A stretch of 64,000 nt of DNA, taken from Bryoerythrophyllum caledonicum (lineage: Eukaryota > Streptophyta > Bryopsida > Pottiales > Pottiaceae). Positions 1 to 8,664 of the stretch are shown piece by piece (position 1 is the first letter of the stretch; the number at the start of each line of letters is the position of its first letter). The notes beneath the pieces are model-generated. The model had not been told where the DNA came from. It did not search any database and was given only the letters and a program-made list of their open reading frames with translations. The stretch is taken from positions 31,282,734-31,346,733 of the forward strand of contig OZ020517.1 of the NCBI GenBank assembly GCA_963971425.1. The letters are read 5' to 3'. Position numbers and translations under genes: made by a program.

Positions 1-1422
1 CAGAGGAGGACGAAGACATGCCATATGCCACCCTCTCTGACATTGGTCACATAACAACATAGTTGCTGCGCCCTTGGCTTCTCCACAAACAAAACATCTA
101 TATCCAGCTGGAACCACCGCCATCTCTGGATGTACTGATCCTTCAATAGGCAAATGACAAAGTGCACAATTTTTGGTATTGTCCCTACACTCTTGTCCAT
201 CTTTTCCTTCTAAAAGAAGGACCCCACTTGGCAAGATCTCCTTGACCCGCAAGATGGTTCTACCTGCTCGAACATCCAAGGTCGTGGGTGCCTCACGTTG
301 TAAATATACGTAATCACCTACTTGAAAACGTCGAAGCTGAGGTTTGTAAACCCCACTCCTAATACGTGCATAACGCAACTTATCTCTATGTTGCGCTATT
401 GCCAAGTTGTCCATAGCCGTAGGCATGGCCCTCTGAAAATACTCAGCATGATCTTGTAACACTTGTGCCCAAATTTTCGGATCATCCAAGTCCACAACAG
501 GGTTTAGTTTCTCTCGTACTGCCGAAGGCAATACTGGCTCTCTGCCATAGAGTAACTGATAAGGACTATAACATGCCAGAGAAGCTTGCCAACTGAAGCG
601 ATAACCCATCGCTATCCACGGTAGCTTGACGTCCCAATCTCCATGATTGCCTGCTAGCAATCCATATTTGCACAATCCACGTTTGACTCTCTGAACCACT
701 CTCTCTGCCAATCCATCTGCCTCTAGATGATCTCTGGAAGTTGTTCGATGATCAATTAGGGCTTTAGTGCAAAGCTCTTCAAAAGACCCAAGGAACTCCC
801 TTCCTTGGTCTGTCAACACCTCTGCAGAGGCTCCAAATCTAGCTAGAACTTGATCTAGGAATGCCGCCGCTGCTAGCTCAGAGGAATTTTGCGGTAAAGC
901 CACCAACTCAATCCACTTGCTGAAATGCTCTACCATAACAAGTACATACTTAGCACCTCGTTTTGTGGTCATCAATGGTCCAGCAAAATCAAGACTCCAC
1001 CTATAGCCCAATCCCATAATTGGTAATGGTTGTAGTTGGGGAGACAAGATATTGAAGCTTGATCTAACTCGATCGCAAACTTCACACCTCCCTACATAGG
1101 TTGCCACCTCTTGTTGCATGCCCATCCATCAATATTGACCACACAACATTGAGTGTGTGTGTCGTTCTCCAAAATGTCCCAAGTCTTCATGCATTTGCTG
1201 TATCAACTAAAGACGTTGTTCTGGCCTAGGAACTACCCTTCGTGTTCCATCTTGCCATCTCCGAAATATAAGCCCAACCTCCCAATGAAATCTAGTCACT
1301 CTATGAGCTATCCGGTCCCACTCTTGAGGTGTGGTATTAGGAAGAAATCCCCCATGTTGTAGACGATACAAAATCCCTTCATCTCGCCACACATCAGGGG
1401 TGATTCTGGATCCCTTTTCATC
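1..1422 (-). pseudogene. Integrase with C-terminal PHD finger, cut by window edge
   Basis: The frame holds an HHCC zinc domain (MHEDLGHFGERH, then CEVCD near 1075) broken by TAG at 1207 and TGA at 1129. From 1128 to the left edge it is open for 376 codons. The integrase core shows Asp at 988-990 (SLDFAGP), Asp at 808-810 (TDQGREF) and Glu at 703-705 (LAERVVQ), a D-D-E arrangement of normal Gypsy spacing. A VGDYVYLQR-type C-terminal domain follows. The last 32 codons carry C-X2-C-X11-C-X2-C-X4-H-X2-C, including LLCDQCQRGWHMACLRPPL, the signature of a PHD finger whose last Cys pair lies outside the window. An extra CALC pair precedes it. PHD fingers read histone H3 tails, so this may steer integration, in the place where chromoviruses carry a chromodomain. 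That role is inferred. Confidence 0.85.
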
Positions 1423-3084
1423 TCATTGTTCATCCACAACATTTTCTAAAGCTTCTTCAATAGTTTGGCCAGACTTCCCTTCCATCCATGCCAAATAAGC
1501 TGAAGCATGCCAACCTGGAACTCCCTCTTGGTCAGAAGTACCGTGCCACCTAGCACCGGTCAAGTCCTCTTGCAATGGGCTTGGATTACGGCTTAAGCCA
1601 TCTGCATCCAAATTTTGCAACCCTGCCTTATGGACTACTTGAAAATCATATTCTTGCAATAATAATGCCCACCTGGCTAATTTCCCTGTAAGCTTGTCTG
1701 ATTCAATCAATCACTTAAGAGGTTGATGGTCAGTCACAAGTGTAAAGCTTTGCCCATAAAGGTATGGACGGAAATGCGCCACAGCCCATACTACCGCAAG
1801 ACATTCTCCTTCATAGGATGAATACTTGACCTCTACATCATTGTTACTTCGAGAAGCATATGCAATGACATACTCCTTTCCATCATCATCTTTTTGAGTT
1901 AAAACTGCATCAATTCCCAACATACTCCAATCTGTATGGAGTTGGAATGGCCGTCTGGCATCTGGCCTCCTCAACACTGGTGCTGAACCTAGTGCTCCTT
2001 TCAAGGCCTCAAATGCTTCTTCTTGAGCAAGGCCCCACATCCATTCTTGATCAGAGCGTGTCAATAGAGTCAAAGGTTTAGCCAAAAGACTAAAACCACG
2101 AACAAATCGACGGTAATAGTTTGCTAAACCCATGAAAGCTCTCAACCTTGAGACATCTCTAGGAATTGGAATTCTATTTAAGGCTTCCACCTTCGCTTGT
2201 TGTACACCTAAACCTCCTGGCGTAATCATATGGCCCAAATAAGGTAATTGATCATTAAAGAACCTGCACTTTCCATGATGCAAGCAAAGACCCCATTGTT
2301 GCAGCCTTTCAAATATTTGTTCCAAATGTTTTACATGCTCTTGTGGTGTATTACTAAAGATAATAACATCATCTATGTAACACCGAGCAAATGGTAAACC
2401 CTTTAAGACTTGATCCATCACACGTTGAAATTCCGCTGGCACATTCTTCAATCCAAAAGGTAAAAACTTCCAATGAAAGAGCATATCTCTTCCATCATCA
2501 TCTACTCCCCAAAATGATGTCTTCACCCGATATTCTTTTCTCAATGGCAATTGGTGGTACCCTGACCTCAAGTCTAAAGTACTAAAGACTTTTGCTTTTC
2601 CAACTGCATCAAATAACTCCTCAGGTGTAGGCATAGGGTAGCGATCTGATTTGGTCTTCTTGTTAACCGGCCGATAGTCTCCACACATACGCTTTTCCGT
2701 CCAATTTCCAAGAATGTTCTTTTTTGCTGGCATGACCGTCGCACATGCATATTCACCATCTGAGAGCTCCACCAAACCTGCATCAAATAACTTCTTGCAT
2801 TGCAGTTTGACCCCATCTCTCTCAGAAATACTCAACTTATATGGACGTCTAAATATTGGATAATCTTCTTCCAATTGTATTCTTACCGACTTGCCCTTAT
2901 AGCCCTCTACATCAGTGAGCTTGAAAGCAAAGCATGCCTTGTACGAGCGAATGAAAGCTCGCACATTCCGTGCCTCTGCACCTGTGAGTCCCATCCCTAT
3001 GTCCATCTCCCAATCTTTCTGAACTGGCAAGATTTCAATCTTTTCTAAAGACTCCAATATAGCTACTGGCACTTTTTCTAGTTG
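1423..3084 (-). pseudogene. Reverse transcriptase and RNase H of the methyltransferase-bearing Gypsy element
   Basis: The RT begins after the TAG at 3085 without its own ATG, as expected for a polyprotein segment. Visible RT blocks include CGDYRPVNKKTKSDRYPMP, FSTLDLRSGYHQL, FLPFGLKNVPAEFQRVM and the catalytic YIDD near 2375, followed by the thumb-like LRAFMGLANYYRRFV. RNase H follows with HTDWS, SSYEGECLAVVWAV and TDHQPLK. A TGA at 1711-1713 interrupts the end of RNase H; at this position homologues carry Trp, so TGG to TGA is the simplest explanation. The frame then continues to 1423, where a second TGA stands. The RT copies genomic RNA into cDNA and RNase H degrades the RNA strand. The FGLKNVPAEFQ block differs slightly from the usual FGLxNAPATFQ. 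Confidence 0.88.
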
Positions 3085-4713
3085 CTAGTTGGATGAAGAT
3101 GCACCATTGCCCTTTTCCAAGGCAATAGATGCTATCTTTTTATCATGAACATGAGCCAAAGGAGGTGCTTTCTTTACAAAAAATACCTCGTTAAAAACTT
3201 CTTTGGCATTCTCCTTACCCAATTCTTGGGCCAATGCCGCCAAGACCCTTTGACCTCTTAGTTTATCTTCTACAACCCATTCAAAGGCACCTCCATCCTG
3301 TCTCTTCATTTTTCTAAAGGTTGTATCCCAGGCTTGCTTACTCTCCAGCCACACCTCTGCATCTGGATGAACCTCTTTTGAAATATCATGAGGTGTAATT
3401 CCACCATGTGCCCCCTGGCTTGAAGACTCTGCCCCCAGATGTCCATCCAAGCCACCATTTTGATGCGCTTGAGCTGCTAGACAAACCCCTAGAAACCAAG
3501 TCATGGAGTTTAAATCCATGGCTTGTCCAAGGATGTGGCGGCGTTGAGACTCTGTAATTCCAGGGCCAGCTGTTGTACCTGTAAGAAAGCCCATGGCTCT
3601 CTCCCGTTCATCAGCACAACGCTCACGAACACTTGGTGTGTTAGTATCAAATACTAAGCCTGGTCCTCCTTCACGAAATGCGAATGATCGAGGATAACTC
3701 ATGAATGTAGGCAAAGCCAAACGAGGCTCCCCTACATTATTTATCAAGGCAAATGGGACTGAATCTGCCTGCACCACTTGTTGAGCAAAGCGGCCAACAT
3801 CTAAAATGTTTTCTACATGCCTTCGTTGTGGACGTGTAAGTTGCCCCAGTGTTGCCGAAATACCTGGTGCGGAAGCCAAGTTTGTCCATTTCCACCGCAA
3901 CTGATGTGTATAAGAACCAAGAGCTGCTGCATCCACTAGTATTGATTCTCCAAGATGTAAGCACACCTCTGCTGTAGCATTTCGCAATTGTGCATTGACC
4001 ACCCCTAATGGTGGGACATTCTCAAAGATATAGGCCACAAGAGTGGCTTGAAGGCGTTGCCACCACTTCAACAACCGCAATAGCTTCCAAAATAGAGCAG
4101 ATCGGGGGTCTTGGAGGCCTTGACCTGGCCCAGCTCGGGAATGCCCTTGGCAAGGCCATCCAGCCATCACAAAGTCCACTCTTCCTAACTTTTGAAGATC
4201 CTCTTGGCCAATCAAAGCAATGTCCGATGGTAAACGTGACATACAACCTTATATAGCACTTGCGGGTAATTGCGTTGGATATCGCATCTGCAAGTATTGA
4301 AGATGATGCTTTGCTGCTGTGTTGACAATGGCATTATTATCCACATACGTGTAACTTTGTATAGATAATCCAGCTTCTAAAGCTGCAGCCAATCTTGCTC
4401 CAAGTCCAGCAAATAGTTCTACGAGAACTATGCCCCCAGCTTCCTTGTGAAGCTCCACAAGCTTCTGCAAAGGAGGCCCTGTATATTTTGGCTCCCGAAG
4501 GTGTTGATCAACATTTTTCACCAATTCTTGGCATTGATCCATCAAGCTTTTTGATGAACTCCAAGGTGGCGTTGGATCCTTTGGATGCCTAACAAACTTG
4601 TCCAATTGAGTTGGCACTTGTATGTCTGATTGTGGAGGTGAATCCAATGAAGACATATTTCCCTCAAGTAACAAGTCACCAGATGGAAACCACTCGGCAA
4701 CGCATCCATACAT
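3085..4713 (-). pseudogene. C5 cytosine DNA methyltransferase domain inside the retroelement polyprotein
   Basis: The domain lies between protease and reverse transcriptase in the same frame. Motif order matches C5 methyltransferases. Motif I (SAM binding) appears as LVELFAGLGARLAAALEAG around 4400. A TAA at 4249-4251 follows. Motif IV, with the catalytic cysteine, is AGWPCQGHSRAG near 4135. Motif VI is FENVPP near 4020. A motif VIII-like stretch ends in RWKWTNL near 3885. A motif IX-like MGFLTG lies near 3595 and a motif X-like LGQAMD near 3530. The cofactor and catalytic motifs are therefore present, but the nonsense codon separates motif I from motif IV, so this copy is likely dead unless read through. 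The family transfers methyl groups from SAM to cytosine C5. The spacing recalls DRM/DNMT3-type enzymes, but the subfamily is uncertain. A role in marking element or host chromatin is inference. Confidence 0.85.
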
Positions 4714-4719
4714 CGCTAC

Positions 4720-7395
4720 TTATCCATGTACTATTTCTGCACTGGTACCAAAGGTAACAGGGAGTATTTCTTTCCTTCCATCTCCTTGAGACCAACCCGG
4801 TCTAAACCATGTCTCCTCAGTCCAGCAATCGTGCCCAAAACCAATGGGGTACAATGTCTGTTGCCCTAAAAGTATATCATAAGTGGTGGCACCCGTGATC
4901 ACACATTTTACAGATATGTGAGTATATGCATCGTTGCCCACCTTGAATTGTAGCCTTGAAGGTTCTTTTGTAAGCCCTGTTGGATGTTCTATGCCTCCAA
5001 GAGATGTTGCAATTGTAAAAAGGCATGGATCAAGGTCTTCTGCTTTAATACCTAGGCTCTCTGTTAGGTTCTTTCCCAACATAATTGGTTGAGCGCCTGT
5101 ATCAAGCAAAACCTTTTGTGGATACACCTTAGAACCATTACCTCTAGCCACAGAAAATACATGGCCTGAATTGGCCAATTTAACTACCCATGGCTTCATC
5201 TGCAAGCGCTCACGAGTTGCCATGGCTGGAATATTAGCCAAGTAGCTTGTAGCAACCTTCATATCATCTCCCAAATCAAGATGATTCTCATTCAAATGTA
5301 GGCCGCTATCAAACTCTACTGCCAAAGGAAGTTCCTTCTTCCAATCCTTCCAGCGCCTGAGTGCATCAGTTGCCTCAGAAGTAGCTTGTTTCCTTTCACC
5401 TTCTATATCTTGAGTCAAAATAGCCTCTTTCGTTTCCTTCATGGCCACATTAGCAGGTAATTGCACTTTCCTTTGCATTATCTTTCCAGCCATATAATAG
5501 ACTATAGCTGCATCAAAGTTCAAACTCTGCACTTGTATGCCTGAAAACAATGGGATCTCTAATACCTTAAGCGCCAATTTCTTGACCATATCCTCCTCCA
5601 AAGATGTCTTGTCCTCATTGGAACTTTGATTGTGAAGTGGTTTGGTTGCTACATCTACAAGACCAAATGTCAAGGGCAATCGTGATTGTCCAATATTATC
5701 CGCAGGTCCTTTGTGGCGTGCACCAAGCTCATTATCAATCAACACGGGATCTCGAAGTAAATCTGATGCTTGTGATGGTGTCTTCAACTGTGACCTTGTT
5801 GTTGCAGCTGCCATCAACTCTCCTTGGGCTCCATACTCAAATCTATCATACCATGGTTGTGGAGAGGCACTATGTGCTGGTCTTGATTCGGAGGTTGCAG
5901 GTGCTTGCTTAGTTGTTGCTGCAAGCAATAACGCCAAGTTATTTTGCAATTCACCCATATATGCCTCCAAACTGTTAGTTCCAGAGGTTGATCCACTCCC
6001 TTGTGGTTGAAAAGATTGAGGCCTCAACTGTGGATTTTTAATCCAACATTGAGCCTCAGTATGTCCTATCCGTCCACAAGTAGGATGAGAGCATTTAGGA
6101 GGAGAGTTGGCAGGCTTGTCTTGACTCTGTGTCTTTGTTTGATGACCCTTGTTAGCTGCTTTACCTTTACTTTCACTTGCACCACCTACACTATCAGAAG
6201 GCTTTGGGCAATCCTTCTTGCTATGGCCCAATTCTCCACATCCCCAACACCTTATACGAGAATTTACAGGTGTTGCATCTTCTGCAACCATTGCAACCTC
6301 CTTAGGTGGCTTTGAATTTGCATGGCCTTTGCTTGGACCTCCAAGAGTAGCCTTAAGTTGACTTGTCGTTGTTGTCATAATGGATGATAACCTTCCAGCT
6401 TCTTCCACGCACAACCCTCGGTCAAATTGCTCTACTATTGCGAATGCTTGAGCTAAGGTAACTCGACCTCCATACATCAATAGCATATGAGGATGTGCCA
6501 TCTCTCGGATCTTCTTGTCTTGTTTTCCCATGTAAAGCTCCACCAATTGCCGCTCTGTAAATGCATCTCCACTTTCACGAGCAAACCTTGCAAGGCGTGC
6601 ATACATAATCCTTGGAGTATCTCCAACTTCCTTCTTGAAATCCTGAATGTGGCGCATACGATCACGTCTTATGCCACCAAACTCAACTTCCAGATGTTCA
6701 AAGAATATTACCAACGGATCAAAGTTAGGCGGAGGTCCAATAGTGGCTATGGCCTCTGTGAATGCTCTGAACAGTCTAGATATGAATGTGACTGCTGTCC
6801 ATGAGGCGGCGCTCTCTCTAGCCCTACGAGCCCTGGCTGCAGCAGCTTGAAGCCTTGCTATCCGCGCTGCATCTCCACTTGTCGAGACTTCCTCATCATC
6901 ATCATCATCATCCAATACTCTAGCTGCAGGAATAGCAGCACCCTCCTTCAATGTTGTAACCAACTCCACGCGTCGCGTCCAGTAGTCCTCAACAGCATCA
7001 AGATCTTCCTTGTGGTCTTCAAACCACGCATCATATGCTTGCAATGCCTCAAACTCCAAATGGTTTGGTAATTGCTCAAAGGCCCACCAATCATTAAACA
7101 ATGGATTGCATTGCTTCATTGTTCTTTGCCATGATTGAAACCTGGTCTTCCAGTCGTTGAAGGCTATGCCTTCAGCTCTCCCCGAGTATCGATCTCGAAC
7201 CATGGATCCCCCACCGTGGTCATCCATGTCCTCAAAGGCACTTAACCCCCAAGGTTTAGGTGGATCAACCGCAAAGAGGGGCGTATGTGCACCCTCTTTA
7301 AGTTCTTTGTCGTCGATGTCCTCCAAATATACCTTATCGGATACCGATGAATACTTTGGTGACCCGTAGTCTTTCCTACGTGTTTGTACCATCAA
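4720..7395 (-). CDS. Gag-protease polyprotein of the methyltransferase-bearing Gypsy element
   Basis: This 891-codon open frame begins at the first ATG of the element. The N-terminal third is acidic and contains an Asp/Glu run. A gag-like helical region follows. Two zinc knuckles are visible: CWGCGELGHSKKDC near residue 383 and a C-X4-C-X4-H-X4-C version near residue 435. Both would bind element RNA. A retropepsin motif, LLDTGAQ, lies near residue 765 and supplies the catalytic Asp for polyprotein processing. The frame ends at a TAA (4720-4722), but the same frame stays open beyond it into the methyltransferase, so the stop may be a mutation rather than the natural end of gag. At 891 codons it is long for Gypsy gag-PR; the acidic and Ala/Ser-rich linkers account for this. 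No close relative can be named without a search. Confidence 0.85.
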   Translation of the reverse strand: MMVQTRRKDYGSPKYSSVSDKVYLEDIDDKELKEGAHTPLFAVDPPKPWGLSAFEDMDDHGGGSMVRDRYSGRAEGIAFNDWKTRFQSWQRTMKQCNPLFNDWWAFEQLPNHLEFEALQAYDAWFEDHKEDLDAVEDYWTRRVELVTTLKEGAAIPAARVLDDDDDDEEVSTSGDAARIARLQAAAARARRARESAASWTAVTFISRLFRAFTEAIATIGPPPNFDPLVIFFEHLEVEFGGIRRDRMRHIQDFKKEVGDTPRIMYARLARFARESGDAFTERQLVELYMGKQDKKIREMAHPHMLLMYGGRVTLAQAFAIVEQFDRGLCVEEAGRLSSIMTTTTSQLKATLGGPSKGHANSKPPKEVAMVAEDATPVNSRIRCWGCGELGHSKKDCPKPSDSVGGASESKGKAANKGHQTKTQSQDKPANSPPKCSHPTCGRIGHTEAQCWIKNPQLRPQSFQPQGSGSTSGTNSLEAYMGELQNNLALLLAATTKQAPATSESRPAHSASPQPWYDRFEYGAQGELMAAATTRSQLKTPSQASDLLRDPVLIDNELGARHKGPADNIGQSRLPLTFGLVDVATKPLHNQSSNEDKTSLEEDMVKKLALKVLEIPLFSGIQVQSLNFDAAIVYYMAGKIMQRKVQLPANVAMKETKEAILTQDIEGERKQATSEATDALRRWKDWKKELPLAVEFDSGLHLNENHLDLGDDMKVATSYLANIPAMATRERLQMKPWVVKLANSGHVFSVARGNGSKVYPQKVLLDTGAQPIMLGKNLTESLGIKAEDLDPCLFTIATSLGGIEHPTGLTKEPSRLQFKVGNDAYTHISVKCVITGATTYDILLGQQTLYPIGFGHDCWTEETWFRPGWSQGDGRKEILPVTFGTSAEIVHG

Positions 7396-7765
7396 CTAAT
7401 AAAATATCATAGCTTGATGTGCATGCAACAAACCATTCTTGAAACGAAGCAATGGGTAGAAAGTTATTCAAGTCTAAGTCTTGAACATCACCAAGGCTAG
7501 TGGAAGCCGGTTAGAGGTTGTTGAGAACCTTGAGGTTAAGCGGGATGGAGGAGGAATAAGACTTGGATGGGTGACCAAGGGAACTAGGTCGAAATTTCCT
7601 AGATTCTCTTGGCTTCGCCCCGCGAAGCCCGCGAAACTCGGTAACTCGGTAACTCGGTACCTCGGAACCTCGGAATGCCTTCCGCCTTCAAGCCCTACTT
7701 TTTCTGGCCCCCGGTTACTTTGTTATCTTTTTACTAATTACTGCCAGAGTAACTTAGTTACCGGA

Positions 7766-7900
7766 CAGTAATTACCAGTTACTATTACCCGACAGTAATT
7801 ACTTTGTCACTATTTACCATCGTAGTAATTTCTCAGTTATCGATCAGTAATTACACTCGTGGTAACTAATTACCAGTTACTTTTACCCGACAGTAATTAC
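7766..7900. promoter_or_regulatory. Cluster of four CAGTAATTAC motifs
   Basis: Exact copies of CAGTAATTAC start at 7766, 7793, 7845 and 7891, with related AGTTACTATT and TAATTACCAGTTAC between them. Four identical 10-mers in 135 bp are not expected by chance. They lie upstream of gag in the probable LTR or leader, so they could be transcription-factor or element-protein binding sites. This is a compositional observation with no functional proof. Confidence 0.5.
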
Positions 7901-7926
7901 CCAGTTACTATTGCCCGTCACTTATC

Positions 7927-7994
7927 CGGTCTAGTCACCCTTATCTCCGAAGTCAACTTCCGGTCTAGTCACCCTTACCTCCAAAGTCAACTTC
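7927..7994. repeat. Tandem 34-bp duplication
   Basis: Two adjacent 34-bp units beginning CGGTCTAGTCACCCTTA differ at two positions (7927-7960 and 7961-7994). They sit next to the CAGTAATTAC cluster. Confidence 0.85.
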
Positions 7995-8664
7995 GTCTCT
8001 CCCAAATTTTCTTCTATCAACGTTGCAACTCCGACAACAACTCCAAAATACCTCCAAAAACAACCGCTCCCAAATACAAGCGCTCCAAAAACCTCCGACG
8101 CTCCACTATTTTGGCTACCGCTCCAACTGCTGCTGCTGCCGCTCCAACTACTGCTGCTGCCATTGTCGCCACGCCTCCGCAGCACCTCCGCAGCGTCTCT
8201 AAAGCGTCTACAGTCCTCCGTACATCCGCAACGTCGTCTTTCGCACTAAATTCCAACAACTCAAACAAACTAGATTCTTCTCAAGTAATGAAGATCACAA
8301 CCCTTCTTCTTACTCTATTCCTATAGAATTAGTCCAGAAAAGTGAAGAAAGAGAAGAAACCGCGACTAAACTTTGTATTACATGGCAAACCGCCAACTTC
8401 AACAAGCCTCCAAGCCACACATCCTTCCAACTCTCTCTTCTACACTTAAATCTGAACTTGACAAGAATGAAGGTGACATGGGCAGCTTGGGGTTACAACC
8501 ACCCCAAACCAGTCCTGAAATAACCCCTTTCACACTTCTAAACTCGCCTAGTGTTAATTCAGCCCTATTAAGTGACTTTAAGTCCTAACTAGGCCCCCTT
8601 TAGGCTATACTAACAATAAAACTATACTACCAATCCCTAAAGAGACACTTAATTTTCACCGTTG

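Larger units (their letters stand above)
1..7395 (-). mobile_element. Ty3/Gypsy element encoding a cytosine DNA methyltransferase and a PHD finger
   Basis: Read on the minus strand, one continuous frame runs from 7395 past the left edge. Domain order is gag with zinc knuckles, aspartic protease, C5 cytosine methyltransferase, reverse transcriptase, RNase H, integrase, PHD finger. All segments share one frame, interrupted only by nonsense codons at 4720, 4249, 3085, 1711, 1423, 1207 and 1129 (lowest base of each). I see no frameshift in about 2460 codons. RT, RNase H and integrase in this order place it in Ty3/Gypsy. The 3' LTR lies outside the window. The 5' LTR should lie within about 7400-8660, but I could not fix its ends or a primer-binding site. 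The copy is probably a recently inactivated polyprotein element. Confidence 0.85.
7396..8664. other. Presumed 5' leader/LTR region of the methyltransferase element
   Basis: This stretch lies between the gag start and the truncated LINE. It contains short tandem pieces of GGTAACTCGG around 7640-7675, a cluster of CAGTAATTAC and AGTTACT motifs, and a tandem 34-bp duplication. An open frame at 7859-8326 encodes Ala/Pro/Ser/Thr-rich low-complexity sequence and looks incidental. Its position upstream of gag suggests leader plus LTR, but no TG/CA ends, primer-binding site or second LTR copy could be recognised in the window. Confidence 0.4.

Noticed and set aside
7741-7994. CRISPR-like array
   Set aside because: The CAGTAATTAC copies are 10 bp with irregular spacing in a eukaryotic retroelement context; no repeat-spacer structure.
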